From contig CAKSOL010000001.1 of NCBI GenBank assembly GCA_934477125.1, forward strand, positions 186,001-250,000: 64,000 nt of DNA, written 5' to 3'. This stretch comes from an uncultured Eubacteriales bacterium (GTDB lineage Bacteria > Bacillota > Clostridia > Oscillospirales > Acutalibacteraceae). Under the pieces are notes generated by a model, which was given only the letters and a program-made list of their open reading frames with translations, was not told the DNA's origin and ran no database searches. How positions within the stretch are numbered: the first letter of the stretch is position 1; every line of letters begins with the position of its first letter. Both the position numbers and the translations under genes were made by a program. This document shows, one piece after another, positions 1-8,788 of this stretch.

Positions 1-737
1 AGCTTGGCAGGAATTGTGAAAAAATGCTGAGAAGCTATGGTATGGAGGTCATTTTGTGCGAGAAGGACGGGAGAAAGATTATGGAGGAGATAAGAGCTAA
101 AAATCCGGACGTAATATTGGCGGATGTCTTTATGCCTAATCTTGATATATTAGGTGTGCTTGGAGCGATAAAGAATTCCGATCTGAAGAAAAAGCCTATT
201 GTTATGGCAATGTCAAGCTGCGATAATCAAAGGCTCGAAAGAGAAACTCTTCAGGCGGGAGCGAATTATTACTTTATCAAACCGTTTGACGCTAATATGA
301 TGGCTGAAAGGATCATTCAGCTTTCCGGATGGAAAAGTGACGAAACAGCTGAGGCGGCGGAGAAAAGCGGTTCGTTTTCCGATGTTGACCTTATAATGAT
401 GGTAACCGATATTCTGCTTCAGATAGGTATACCCGCTCATATTAAGGGATATCATTACTTAAGGGAATCAATCGTTCTTTCGGTTAAGGACAGCGAAATG
501 ATAAATTCAGTTACCAAGTTGCTGTATCCTACCGTCGCAAAGAAATTTTCAACAACTTCATCACGTGTTGAAAGAGCTATCCGCCATGCCATTGAGGTTG
601 CATGGGATCGTGGAGATGTAGATGTTCTTAATTCCTACTTCGGTTACACGATTCAAAACGAACGCGGAAAGCCGACGAACAGCGAATTTATCGCAATGAT
701 CAGCGATAAACTTCGCTTAAAGCTGAAAATCGCCTGA
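1..737 (+). CDS. spo0A: Stage 0 sporulation protein A (5' truncated by window edge)
   Basis: Master response regulator of sporulation entry; it binds DNA when phosphorylated by the phosphorelay or by orphan kinases. The reading frame is open from base 3 with no start in the window, so roughly the first 20-30 residues are missing. The receiver domain shows the phosphoacceptor region ILADVFMPNLD and the conserved lysine region FIKPFD. The C-terminal DNA-binding domain carries the near-invariant signatures SSRVERAIRHAIEVAW and GKPTNSEFIAMI, which are diagnostic of Spo0A. A strong hairpin terminator follows the stop codon. Its presence supports a spore-forming Clostridia/Bacilli host. The ATG at base 24 is internal, because the receiver homology continues upstream of it. 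Confidence 0.96.
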   Translation, partial: LGRNCEKMLRSYGMEVILCEKDGRKIMEEIRAKNPDVILADVFMPNLDILGVLGAIKNSDLKKKPIVMAMSSCDNQRLERETLQAGANYYFIKPFDANMMAERIIQLSGWKSDETAEAAEKSGSFSDVDLIMMVTDILLQIGIPAHIKGYHYLRESIVLSVKDSEMINSVTKLLYPTVAKKFSTTSSRVERAIRHAIEVAWDRGDVDVLNSYFGYTIQNERGKPTNSEFIAMISDKLRLKLKIA

Positions 738-757
738 AGCTCACTCTGCCCAAATCG

Positions 758-805
758 GACTGGGAGGTATGCGGTATTATTATATCGCATACCTCTCAGT
801 CTTTT
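758..805 (+). terminator. Rho-independent terminator of spo0A
   Basis: A 16-bp stem (758-773 with 786-801, one G-U pair) closes a 12-base loop and is followed by CTTTTATATT. It lies 20 bases after the spo0A stop. Confidence 0.9.
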
Positions 806-920
806 ATATTACCCGAAAAGCCGTTGAAACCCGGATTGCTTTGCCTATAAGGAAAATTTTAAAAATTTAAAGGTTTTTAGCGAAAAATTCATATTCAGGT
901 CATAAAATAAGAGTAGTATT

Positions 921-953
921 AAACCCGATAGGAGATGCAATTCTATCGGGTTT
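921..953 (+). other. Leader hairpin ahead of the two-component genes
   Basis: A perfect 11-bp inverted repeat (921-931 with 943-953) with an 11-base loop lies 45 bases before the response-regulator start codon. There is no T-run after it, only TTTG. A poor -10-like TAGTAT sits just before it, so it may form the 5' end of the transcript as a stabilising or attenuating structure. Role inferred. Confidence 0.5.
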
Positions 954-997
954 GTGTTATTATAAATAAAACAAAGGAGTTACGGGAGGAAACGGCA

Positions 998-1687
998 ATG
1001 AGTAAAAACAGAATATTGATTGTGGACGACGATGAGAATATATGCGAGCTGCTCAGACTGTATCTCGAAAAGGACGGCTTTGAAACATTTGTTGCTTCGG
1101 ACGGCGAACAGGCGGTTGAATATGCTTCCAAATATTCTCCGAGCCTTATATTGCTTGATATAATGCTGCCTAAGCTTGACGGCTGGCAGGTGTGCCGGGA
1201 AATACGCAAAACCTCAAACACGCCGATTATAATGCTTACGGCAAAGGGAGAAACCTTTGATAAAATACTGGGTCTTGAGCTGGGAGCGGACGATTATGTC
1301 AGCAAGCCGTTTGACGCTAAAGAGGTCATTGCGCGGGTAAAGGCGGTTTTAAGGCGCAGCGCCGAAAACGATAAAGAGGATCAGATAAAGGAAGTAAGAT
1401 ACGATAATCTCAGGATAAATCTCACGAATTACGAGCTTGTCGTAAAGGGAGTGCGGATAGATACGCCGCCAAAGGAGCTGGAGCTGATTTATCATCTTGC
1501 CAGCAATCCGAACAGGGTATATACGCGCGACCAGCTGCTTGATGAGGTTTGGGGCTTCGATTATTACGGCGATTCCAGAACCGTTGACGTTCATGTCAAG
1601 CGCCTGCGCGAAAAGCTTGAAAACGTTTCGGATCAATGGTCCCTGAAAACGGTCTGGGGAGTCGGATATAAGTTTGAGGTGCGCTGA
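998..1687 (+). CDS. OmpR/PhoB-family response regulator
   Basis: A 229-residue transcriptional regulator with an N-terminal receiver domain (about residues 5-115; acidic pair DDD near residue 10, phosphoacceptor D54 in LLDIML, lysine in SKPFD) and a C-terminal winged helix (about 135-228; ending in the typical VWGVGYKFE). The start at 998 is chosen because a GGGAGG ribosome site precedes it; a longer frame opening at 935 adds an unlikely N-terminus and runs through the leader hairpin. It is coupled to the kinase gene, whose ATG lies four bases after this stop, so they form one two-component operon. The signal is not evident. The downstream HtrA-like protease suggests an envelope-stress role, which is inference. 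Confidence 0.95.
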   Translation: MSKNRILIVDDDENICELLRLYLEKDGFETFVASDGEQAVEYASKYSPSLILLDIMLPKLDGWQVCREIRKTSNTPIIMLTAKGETFDKILGLELGADDYVSKPFDAKEVIARVKAVLRRSAENDKEDQIKEVRYDNLRINLTNYELVVKGVRIDTPPKELELIYHLASNPNRVYTRDQLLDEVWGFDYYGDSRTVDVHVKRLREKLENVSDQWSLKTVWGVGYKFEVR

Positions 1688-1690
1688 GTT

Positions 1691-3130
1691 ATGCGTCCGA
1701 GACTGTTTAAACGGTATTTTTTAACGACCTCCGTTATAATACTTTTCAGCCTTACCGCTATGATGGTTATTATGACCTTTGTTTATAACGGTCATCTTGC
1801 GGCGAGCAATTATAAAACGCTTATAAAAACCTGCCGGACTGTTGCGGACTATTCGGAAACGGTTATTAAGTACGGAAGTCCGCAGAACGGAATAGACTCA
1901 GGGAAAAGTATTTATTTTACTGCCGAAAGCCTTGCGGACGTTTCGGATTTTGACCTTTTTATAACCGATGAAAACGGGATTGTCAGAGTCTGCACCTGTC
2001 AGCAATGGGCGAGAGACGGCAGCTGCGAGCATTCCGGAAGAACCATATCCGAAAGCTTTATAGCTCAGGTTGCCGAAAAGGACGTAACCGGACTTAATAC
2101 TCTCGATATATATGATAATCCCCACTATGTCGGAGCGACATCGATAAAAAGCGGCAGCAAAACGGTCGGCTATGTTATAGCGTCCGCGCCGACGTCTGCG
2201 CTTAAAAATCTTATCAGAACCGTCGTTAAGCTCTATCTGCTTTCTGCGATAGTTCCGATAATTATTATGTTCTTCGCGCTATATGCGATGACATATAGGC
2301 TTACGAAGCCTATGAAGCAGATGTCTGAGGCTGCGAGGGCAATGGCAATGGGAGATTTTTCGAGGAGAATACCGGTTACAAGCGATGATGAAATAGGACA
2401 GCTTGCCGCCTCGTTCAATCAGATGACCGACGCGCTTGTACAGCTTGAGGGAATGAGACGCAGCTTTGTTGCGAATGTTTCCCATGAGCTGAAAACGCCT
2501 ATGACTACGATAGGCGGCTTTATCGACGGAATAATCGACGGAACAATCCCACCTGAAAAGCAGGAGCATTATCTCGGAATAGTTTCGGGAGAGGTTAAAA
2601 GGCTTTCAAGACTTGTTCAGACGATGCTTGACCTTTCAAAGTTAGAATCGGGCGAGTTTGCCTTAAAGCCTGAGGAATTTAATTTCCGCGAATTACTGCT
2701 CAATATAGTTCTGAGCCAGGAGCAGCGTATAGAAAAGAAAAATATCAGTATATGCGGACTTGAGGAAACGCAGAATATAGAGATAACAGCAGATAAGGAC
2801 CTTATACATCAGGCTATATACAATCTGGTCGATAATGCCGTTAAGTTTACAAACGACGGCGGAACAATAAGCTTTTCGCTGACCGCCGAACAGAAAAATG
2901 CGGTATTTTCGGTAACGAATACCGGGAGCGGTATACCTCAGGAATCGCTGCCGCTTGTGTTTGAAAGATTTTATAAGGTTGATAAATCCCGCTCCGCAAA
3001 TAAGAACGGTACCGGACTCGGACTTTATATTGTTAAAACCATTATAAAAAATCACGGCGGAAATGTCTATGTTTCAAGCGTTCAGAACGAAAGCACTACA
3101 TTTAAAGTAACGCTGCCGCTTACAAAATAG
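1691..3130 (+). CDS. HAMP-domain sensor histidine kinase
   Basis: A 479-residue membrane kinase. It has an N-terminal transmembrane helix (about 10-32), an extracytoplasmic sensor of about 140 residues with a cysteine-bearing segment (CTCQQW and a later Cys), and a second transmembrane helix near 175-205. A HAMP linker follows, then a HisKA dimerisation domain with phosphoacceptor H265 in SHELKTP, and an HATPase domain with N box (LVDNAVKF), G1 (GSGIP) and G2 (GTGLGLYI) motifs. It autophosphorylates on His and passes phosphate to the adjacent regulator. The start codon overlaps the end of the regulator region, consistent with translational coupling. The paired extracytoplasmic cysteines could be redox or metal sensing, but this is speculative. 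Confidence 0.95.
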   Translation: MRPRLFKRYFLTTSVIILFSLTAMMVIMTFVYNGHLAASNYKTLIKTCRTVADYSETVIKYGSPQNGIDSGKSIYFTAESLADVSDFDLFITDENGIVRVCTCQQWARDGSCEHSGRTISESFIAQVAEKDVTGLNTLDIYDNPHYVGATSIKSGSKTVGYVIASAPTSALKNLIRTVVKLYLLSAIVPIIIMFFALYAMTYRLTKPMKQMSEAARAMAMGDFSRRIPVTSDDEIGQLAASFNQMTDALVQLEGMRRSFVANVSHELKTPMTTIGGFIDGIIDGTIPPEKQEHYLGIVSGEVKRLSRLVQTMLDLSKLESGEFALKPEEFNFRELLLNIVLSQEQRIEKKNISICGLEETQNIEITADKDLIHQAIYNLVDNAVKFTNDGGTISFSLTAEQKNAVFSVTNTGSGIPQESLPLVFERFYKVDKSRSANKNGTGLGLYIVKTIIKNHGGNVYVSSVQNESTTFKVTLPLTK

Positions 3131-3143
3131 GAGGAATACTTTT

Positions 3144-4733
3144 ATGAACGAGTTTGAAAATCAAAACAATAACTTAAACAACGGTGTAAATGAACCGATA
3201 TCGCCGGATACCGGGGACGTAAGGTCTGACGCGGCAGAACAGCCGAATTACGCGCAGCCGCAGAATAATGCGGCTGATATACCTGAGCCGGCGGAGTCTT
3301 CTCAGCCGCAGGACGCCGGTCAGGAGCAGACCTGGTCCGAGGAACAGCAGAGCGAACCGGTGCCGCCGGCAAGCTCTGAACCCGCCGCCGACTTTTCCGC
3401 CGGACAGAACACCGCCGGAAATAATCAGTACGGACAGCCGTTTTACCAGTCTCAGGGTATCCCTGTAAGACCGCCGTTTGAAAATAACGGCTGCGGCAAT
3501 TCTCAGATGCCGCCCGTGAATTATGCGCCGGTCGTTCCCGCCGCCCGGAAATCCTGCTCAAAAGGGCTGCGGATTTTCTGCCTGGCGCTTGCCGCGCTCA
3601 TTCTTCTTACCGGAACGGCGTTTGCCGGATATTTATACGGCAAAAACGGCAGCTACGGCTCTGTCGTCGGAGGTTCAAATAAAAGAGTTGAAGTAAATCT
3701 CGCAGAAAAGCCTAAGAATACCGATGAATATACGGCTGGCGAGGTATATGAAAAGCTCAATGAATCGATAGTCGGAATATGCGTTTATAACGCAAACGGC
3801 GAAGCCTCAAGCGCAACCGGCGTTATCTATTCCGAGGACGGTTATGTTATAACCAACGACCATATTTACTCAAAGATATCAGCTCCGAAATTTCGTGTTT
3901 ATATGTCGGACGGAAGTGAGCATACGGCGGAATATGTCGCCGGTGATACTGTAAGTGATTTGGCGGTTCTCAAAATCAAGGATAATATCAGCTTTAAGCC
4001 GGCTCAGCTCGGAAATTCAGATGAATTATACTGCGGCGAAACGGTTGTCGCGTTAGGCCGCCCCGGCGGCGCATCCGACTCCACATCTATAACCAAGGGT
4101 ACGGTTTCTATGACGGCGCGCCGGGTAAGCATAACCACAAATTATTCTTCCCGTATGATTCAGACCGACAGTGCCATAAATCCCGGTTCGTCCGGCGGAG
4201 CGCTGGTAAATATGTACGGTCAGGTGGTAGGAATAACCTCATCCAAGCAGAGCGGGAGCAATTATGAGGCTGTCGGCTTTGCGATACCGACGGTTACTGT
4301 CAAACGGGTTGTAACTCAGCTTATATCGGACGGAAAGGTGACCGACCGCGCAAAGCTCGGAATAACCTATAAGGAGCTTAATTCCGTGAGTGCGGAGCTG
4401 TCCGGCTCTAAAGCCGTAGGAATATATGTTGCCTCCGTAAGCAGCGACAGCGACCTTTACGGTAAGGTCAAGGAGGGCGATGTTATAACAAAAATAAACG
4501 GAGCAGATATAACCAATGATGATATCGTGCTTGATGTTATCGACAACAGCGCAGCCGGAGACACGATAACCGTTACCGTTGTAAGCTCGGATAATTCAAC
4601 GGCGGAATATACAGCAAAGCTCGGAGCGAACGTCGGAGAATCAAGCTATAATCCCAACCTCGAAAGCAAAAGCAGCGATAACAGCGACTCGTCCCAGTCG
4701 GGCGGAACATTTAATTTCCCGTTCGGCGAGTAA
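3144..4733 (+). CDS. HtrA/DegP-like membrane-anchored serine protease with PDZ domain
   Basis: A 529-residue protein. Residues 1-138 form a low-complexity cytoplasmic tail rich in Gln, Pro, Asn and Glu. One transmembrane helix follows (about 140-165), then a trypsin-like protease domain with the complete triad H240 (TNDHIY), D272 (SDLAVLKI) and S350 (NPGSSGGAL). A C-terminal PDZ domain spans about 405-500 and ends in a Ser/Gly/Asp-rich tail. The family degrades or refolds damaged proteins outside the membrane. A good ribosome site (AGGAGG) precedes the ATG, 13 bases after the kinase stop, so it is co-transcribed with the two-component pair. The active site reads GSSGG where HtrA usually has GNSGG; this remains compatible with activity. 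Confidence 0.94.
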   Translation: MNEFENQNNNLNNGVNEPISPDTGDVRSDAAEQPNYAQPQNNAADIPEPAESSQPQDAGQEQTWSEEQQSEPVPPASSEPAADFSAGQNTAGNNQYGQPFYQSQGIPVRPPFENNGCGNSQMPPVNYAPVVPAARKSCSKGLRIFCLALAALILLTGTAFAGYLYGKNGSYGSVVGGSNKRVEVNLAEKPKNTDEYTAGEVYEKLNESIVGICVYNANGEASSATGVIYSEDGYVITNDHIYSKISAPKFRVYMSDGSEHTAEYVAGDTVSDLAVLKIKDNISFKPAQLGNSDELYCGETVVALGRPGGASDSTSITKGTVSMTARRVSITTNYSSRMIQTDSAINPGSSGGALVNMYGQVVGITSSKQSGSNYEAVGFAIPTVTVKRVVTQLISDGKVTDRAKLGITYKELNSVSAELSGSKAVGIYVASVSSDSDLYGKVKEGDVITKINGADITNDDIVLDVIDNSAAGDTITVTVVSSDNSTAEYTAKLGANVGESSYNPNLESKSSDNSDSSQSGGTFNFPFGE

Positions 4734-4777
4734 TATGTCGGGCAGCCGGACTTAATTTAAATAAGCTACAGTTTTAA

Positions 4778-4817
4778 AAGCGCCAATCGGTAAATTTCCT
4801 GATTGGAGCTTTTTTTG
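4778..4817 (+). terminator. Rho-independent terminator after the protease gene
   Basis: An imperfect stem, AGCGCCAATC against GATTGGAGCT, with a short AT-rich loop, followed by a run of seven T. It ends the two-component/protease operon. The remaining ~150 bases up to 4966 show nothing else recognisable. Confidence 0.88.
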
Positions 4818-4966
4818 ACAGCTTGTAAAACCCGAATTTTTACAAATCAATCTCCGGCGTATCGTTTGAATATTGAAAGATATATGTAATTTTGGCGTAT
4901 TATGCAATTTATTATATTGTTTTTTCTAATGTCCTATGCTATTCTTTAAGCGCGGCACAGTTAATC

Positions 4967-5743
4967 TTATCTGTCCTTTTGGCGATATATTGACGGCGAT
5001 ACCGTTTCGTGCCTTTTAAAAATAAGACCGAAATAGTTCGGAGAGGAAAACCCGCATTCGGCTGAAATCTCCTGAATACTCTTTTCGCTGCTTAAAAGCA
5101 TTTCCTTTGCCTTTGCAAGCCTGATTTCCAGAAAGAATTCCATGGGCGACAGACCGGTATATTTTTTAAAGCTGTGGTTCAAAGTGGATTTAGAAACGAA
5201 AAATTCCTCCGATATGCCGTTAAGGGTTATATTTTCCGCGAAATGCCTGTACATATAGGCGGTTATCTTCAGCATTATCGGCGGCATAGGCTTGCTTGAG
5301 TCGGAGGAACGGTCGTCGGTTTTGAAGTCTATTCTGCTTAATAAGAAAATGAAATACGAAAACAGAACCTCGCTGAAATATTGCTTATTGCTTTTCAGGT
5401 CTGCCGCCATACTCAGGATTTTTTGAATTTCCATATCCTCTCTTGACGAAGGCTTTATGATTTTCAGCCGCAGTCCGTTCAGAATTTCCGTCTGAATACT
5501 GTTCAGGTGCTTCGGTGAAACGTTAATGTTATACCTCGTAAACGCTCCGCCCTCTGTTTTGTGCATAATATGCGGAGGAATTATAATCAGGGTAGGTTCG
5601 GTTATCTCGTACATTCTGTTTTCAAGAAAGAAAAGCCGTTTTCCCTTTGTCAGATAGTATATTTCGTAGTGGGAATGGGAATGTAGGTCTGACATAGCGT
5701 TTGAGTGTTCGGTTTGCCTTTTGTTTATATCAATATAATTCAT
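4967..5743 (-). CDS. AraC-family transcriptional regulator
   Basis: A 258-residue regulator. The N-terminal cupin-like effector domain (about 15-130) contains the HSHSHYEIYYLTKGK region typical of sugar-responsive AraC proteins. The C-terminal double helix-turn-helix (about 160-258) has ISEEFFVSKSTLNHSFKKYTG and IQEISAECGFSSPNYFGLIFK elements. The ATG at 5743 is preferred over the longer frame from 5812 because CAGGAG sits at the right distance before it and homology starts there. It is divergent from the GH4 gene and its promoter overlaps that gene's promoter, so it probably controls GH4 and itself in response to a uronate-type sugar (inferred). Confidence 0.93.
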   Translation of the reverse strand: MNYIDINKRQTEHSNAMSDLHSHSHYEIYYLTKGKRLFFLENRMYEITEPTLIIIPPHIMHKTEGGAFTRYNINVSPKHLNSIQTEILNGLRLKIIKPSSREDMEIQKILSMAADLKSNKQYFSEVLFSYFIFLLSRIDFKTDDRSSDSSKPMPPIMLKITAYMYRHFAENITLNGISEEFFVSKSTLNHSFKKYTGLSPMEFFLEIRLAKAKEMLLSSEKSIQEISAECGFSSPNYFGLIFKRHETVSPSIYRQKDR

Positions 5744-5756
5744 ATCGGACTCCTGT

Positions 5757-5812
5757 TTGAGGTATATATTTATTCTGTTTAAAATAGTACTATTTTTAAA
5801 TATATTTTGCAA
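5757..5812. promoter_or_regulatory. Overlapping divergent promoters with central palindrome
   Basis: Plus strand: TTGAGG (5757-5762), 17-base spacer, TAAAAT (5780-5785), serving GH4. Minus strand: TTGCAA (5812-5807), 17-base spacer, TACTAT (5789-5784), serving AraC. The two -10 elements share bases 5784-5785 and lie in a perfect 16-bp palindrome, AAAATAGTACTATTTT (5781-5796), a candidate operator. Simultaneous polymerase binding on both promoters looks impossible. Confidence 0.72.
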
Positions 5813-5840
5813 TAAAAATTTTAAAACGGAGTGATAAAAA

Positions 5841-7241
5841 ATGGTTTACAGCGAAAAAAGTGTGTCTGACCTGAAAATAGCCTATATCGGCGGCGGCTCA
5901 AGAGGCTGGGCTTGGGGATTGATGTCGGATCTCGCGCAGGCAGGGGATATGAGCGGAGAGGTGTATCTCTATGATATCGATTATGAAGCCGCAAAGCATA
6001 ACGAAATAATCGGCAACAGAGTAGCTGATATGGATAACTGCAAATCCGTATGGCGGTATAAGGCGGCGGAAACGCTGGGTGAGACGCTGCGGGGAGCGGA
6101 TTTTGTTGTTATTTCAATATTGCCCGCAACCTTTGAAGAAATGCACAGCGACGTTCATACTCCTGAAAAGTACGGCATATATCAGTCGGTCGGAGATACC
6201 TCCGGTCCGGGAGGAATTGTCAGGGCGCTCAGAACCATACCTATGTATGAGGAAATTGCGCTTGCAATAAAGGAATACTGTCCGCAGGCTTGGGTTATCA
6301 GTTACACAAATCCGATGACCGTTTGTATAAAAACGCTGTATTCTGTTTTTCCTCAGATAAAAGCCTTCGGCTGCTGCCACGAGGTTTTCGGAACTCAGAA
6401 ACTGCTTGTTTCGGCGGTTCGGGATATGCTGGAGATTGAGGAGCCTAAGCGCAGCGAAATCAAGGTCAATGTTTTGGGTGTTAATCATTTCACATGGCTT
6501 ACCGGGGCAAAATACAGAAACACCGACCTATTCCCGTTATATAAGGAATTTGCCGATAAATATTATTATCAGGGCTATTTATCGGGTAAGGACGATAACT
6601 GGATGAACAATTCCTTTGCCTGCGCTCACAGGGTTAAATTTGACCTTTTTAAAAGGTTCGGATATATAGCCGCGGCGGGCGACCGCCATCTTGCTGAATT
6701 TTGTCCGGGCGATTGGTATCTCAAAAATCCCGAAACCGTCAGAGAGTGGATGTTCGGGCTGACAAGCGTTGAGTGGCGTAAAAACGACCTCAGGGAAAGG
6801 CTTGTCCGCAGCACGCGGCTTATAAACGGGGAAGAATCGTTTGATTTGAACCCAACCGGAGAGGACGGCGTTAAGCAGATAAAAGCGATACTCGGTCTCG
6901 GAGATATCGTAACCAATGTGAATATGCCCAATATCGGTCAGATTCCTAATCTTCCGCTCGGAGCGGTTGTTGAGACAAACGCATATTTCACAAGCGATAC
7001 CGTTGTTCCGGTGTCTGCGGGAAATGTTCCTCTGAGCATATATCCTCTGATTTCAAGAATTTGCGGAGAACAGCAGCTGATTGTTAAGGCGGCGCTTGAA
7101 AAAGATCTTGATATTGCTTTTCAGGCGTTTACCTGTGACCCGCTGGTGCGTCTCAGCCTTAACGACGCTAAAAAACTGTTTAATGAAATGCTTGAAAACA
7201 CCAAAGAATATCTCGGCGGATACGGTATTCCACTCATGTAA
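5841..7241 (+). CDS. lplD: GH4 family glycosidase, probable alpha-galacturonidase (LplD-like)
   Basis: A 466-residue NAD- and Mn-dependent glycosidase of family GH4, cytoplasmic (no signal peptide). It has an N-terminal Rossmann motif GGGSRGW (about 17-23), the metal and substrate residues C179 and H180 in CCHEVFG, and N215/H216 in GVNHFTWLT. The segments YQSVGDTSGPGG, AAGDRHLAEF and VTNVNMPN closely resemble what I recall of Bacillus subtilis LplD, characterised as an alpha-galacturonidase, more than alpha-glucosidases or melibiases of the family. It would release galacturonate from imported pectic oligomers. CGGAGTG precedes the ATG. The 3' end overlaps the convergent AraC gene by 8 bases. 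Confidence 0.88.
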   Translation: MVYSEKSVSDLKIAYIGGGSRGWAWGLMSDLAQAGDMSGEVYLYDIDYEAAKHNEIIGNRVADMDNCKSVWRYKAAETLGETLRGADFVVISILPATFEEMHSDVHTPEKYGIYQSVGDTSGPGGIVRALRTIPMYEEIALAIKEYCPQAWVISYTNPMTVCIKTLYSVFPQIKAFGCCHEVFGTQKLLVSAVRDMLEIEEPKRSEIKVNVLGVNHFTWLTGAKYRNTDLFPLYKEFADKYYYQGYLSGKDDNWMNNSFACAHRVKFDLFKRFGYIAAAGDRHLAEFCPGDWYLKNPETVREWMFGLTSVEWRKNDLRERLVRSTRLINGEESFDLNPTGEDGVKQIKAILGLGDIVTNVNMPNIGQIPNLPLGAVVETNAYFTSDTVVPVSAGNVPLSIYPLISRICGEQQLIVKAALEKDLDIAFQAFTCDPLVRLSLNDAKKLFNEMLENTKEYLGGYGIPLM

Positions 7242-8076
7242 AATACCTGAAATATTCTCTGTATTCGGAAGGTGTCTGACGGTTTTCCGCCTTGAAGTTC
7301 TTGATGAAAATAACGGTGGAGTTAAACCCTACCTCCTCGGCTATTTTCTTAACCGGGTAAGACGTTGAAATCAAAAGCTGCTCGGCTGTTTTTATACGGT
7401 AATTCAGCAGATATTGATGCAGTGTTTTTCCTGTTTGCAGACTGAAAATCTTATTCAGATAATAGGGATGCAGGTTGAATTTGGCGGCAATATCGTCGTT
7501 TGAGATGTCCCGGTTAAAGTTCTTCTGTATGTATTCGATAATCTTGTTTACGCGCTCATTCTGATTTTTCGGAGTGAGCGCGTTTTTAACTATGTCTATA
7601 AGTAAATCCTTGAGCAGTATCGAGTTTTTTATACTGCTGAACTGCTCGGAAAAACGGTGCCTGAATATGATTTTTTCCATATCCGCCGCGGCAAACTGAC
7701 CGTCGGTAATAAAAATCGGATTATTGAGAATATCGTTATCGCTGAATTTTTCGTTCAAAATATCGTCGTCTAAAACGGTATCGGCAGTAACCGGGAAAAC
7801 CGGCTCGGTTTTGTGCCGCCGCTGCTGAGTGTAGTCATAATTTATCGATGTAAATAAAATCGGCTTTCTCAGAATAAATTCGTACGGCGTATTTGCGGGA
7901 ATAATGAAAAAATTATTTTTTTTTAATTGCCGGCAAACGCCATTTATAACTATTTTTTCTTCTCCATCGTTGATAAAGAACATATGGTGGTCGATTGCCT
8001 TGTAAAGTCCCGGCTTTTTGTTGAGGGTTGCTTTCGCGGCATACCGTATGTAGGGGTTGATATCCGACAGCAGCAT
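7234..8076 (-). CDS. AraC-family transcriptional regulator
   Basis: A 280-residue AraC/XylS-type regulator. The N-terminal sensing domain has IDHHMFFINDGEEK and FFIIPANTPYEF, a cupin-like pocket. The C-terminal helix-turn-helix pair is at about 185-280 (ISNDDIAAKFNLHPYYLNKIF and VKKIAEEVGFNSTVIFIKNFK). The start at 8076 is chosen over ATG 8082 because the GGAG site is one base from the latter and seven from the former. It has its own sigma-A-like promoter and is convergent and overlapping with GH4, while divergent from the YgjV-like and barrel-glycosidase genes, which are its likely targets. Confidence 0.93.
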   Translation of the reverse strand: MLLSDINPYIRYAAKATLNKKPGLYKAIDHHMFFINDGEEKIVINGVCRQLKKNNFFIIPANTPYEFILRKPILFTSINYDYTQQRRHKTEPVFPVTADTVLDDDILNEKFSDNDILNNPIFITDGQFAAADMEKIIFRHRFSEQFSSIKNSILLKDLLIDIVKNALTPKNQNERVNKIIEYIQKNFNRDISNDDIAAKFNLHPYYLNKIFSLQTGKTLHQYLLNYRIKTAEQLLISTSYPVKKIAEEVGFNSTVIFIKNFKAENRQTPSEYREYFRYFT

Positions 8077-8107
8077 TGTCATTCTCCGTCCTTTAAATAT
8101 ATATTAA

Positions 8108-8135
8108 ATTATACGCGCTGCTTTTAGAAAGTCAA
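8108..8135 (-). promoter_or_regulatory. Sigma-A-type promoter for the AraC gene ending at 7234
   Basis: Minus strand TTGACT (8135-8130), 16-base spacer, TATAAT (8113-8108), about 30 bases upstream of the start codon. Confidence 0.72.
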
Positions 8136-8180
8136 GAGCTTAAAAAATTTGTTTTTATATATTAAGTTCATATGTTTGCC

Positions 8181-8208
8181 TTGAAAATTTCCGCTTTGAT
8201 TTTATAAT
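8181..8208 (+). promoter_or_regulatory. Sigma-A-type promoter for the YgjV-like gene
   Basis: TTGAAA (8181-8186), 16-base spacer, TATAAT (8203-8208), 37 bases before the ATG at 8246. It does not overlap the divergent AraC promoter. Confidence 0.7.
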
Positions 8209-8245
8209 TGAATTATCAAAAGGCAATATAAAAGGTCGCGGTTAT

Positions 8246-8770
8246 ATGAATTTGAGCTTAATAGGACAGGGCATAGGAATTTTTGCAGTTGTTGTATCGC
8301 TGCTTGTTTTTCAGCAGCCGACGCCTAAAAGAATGTCAGCCTATAAATTTGCGGCGGATATTCTCTGGATAGCGCATTTTCTGCTTATAGGAGCTTACAC
8401 CGGAATGTATACAACCGGCATCGCCGTGTTCCGCGAGATTGTTTTGATAAATCGGAAAAAACACCCAGTGCTTGATAAAAAAATATGGCTTGTGTTGTTT
8501 TGTATCCTGTTCTGCTCGGCGCTGATTTTTACCTGGAAAAATATTTTTTCGCTGTTTCCGGTTACGGCGTCCTGCATTGCAACGGCTGCGTTTTGGAAAA
8601 AGGAGGCTGCCTCCGTTCGGAAGCTCTCGCTTGTGGTTTCCGCGCTTATGCTGGTATACGGTATAGCAAGCCTTTCGGTTTCCGCAATTATAAACGAGAC
8701 TATAACCGTTGCGTCAATTTTTGTTGCATTTATAAGATATAACCATACGGCAAAAAAATTAAAAATATGA
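8246..8770 (+). CDS. YgjV-like integral membrane protein
   Basis: A 174-residue hydrophobic protein with about five or six predicted transmembrane helices. The N-terminal segment IGIFAVVVSLLVFQQPT and the motif AADILWIAHFLLIGAYTG with VFREIVLINR match the bacterial inner-membrane family YgjV (Imp-YgjV), whose function is not established; it is often next to uronate or sugar genes in enterobacteria. The ribosome site is weak (AAAGGT). It forms an operon with the barrel glycosidase 18 bases downstream. A role in metabolite export or in sensing would be conjecture. Confidence 0.78.
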   Translation: MNLSLIGQGIGIFAVVVSLLVFQQPTPKRMSAYKFAADILWIAHFLLIGAYTGMYTTGIAVFREIVLINRKKHPVLDKKIWLVLFCILFCSALIFTWKNIFSLFPVTASCIATAAFWKKEAASVRKLSLVVSALMLVYGIASLSVSAIINETITVASIFVAFIRYNHTAKKLKI

Positions 8771-8788
8771 TGAGAGGAAGGCAGTAAA

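Noticed and set aside
921..953. Second terminator upstream of the response regulator
   Set aside because: Good stem but no T-run, and it lies after a complete terminator with no gene between.
935..997. Upstream extension of the response regulator
   Set aside because: It would run through the leader hairpin, with no homology in the added residues; ATG 998 has a strong ribosome site.
3142..3561. 139-residue minus-strand ORF opposite the protease N-terminus
   Set aside because: Arg/Pro/Ser-rich shadow of a low-complexity plus-strand region; no ribosome site or family.
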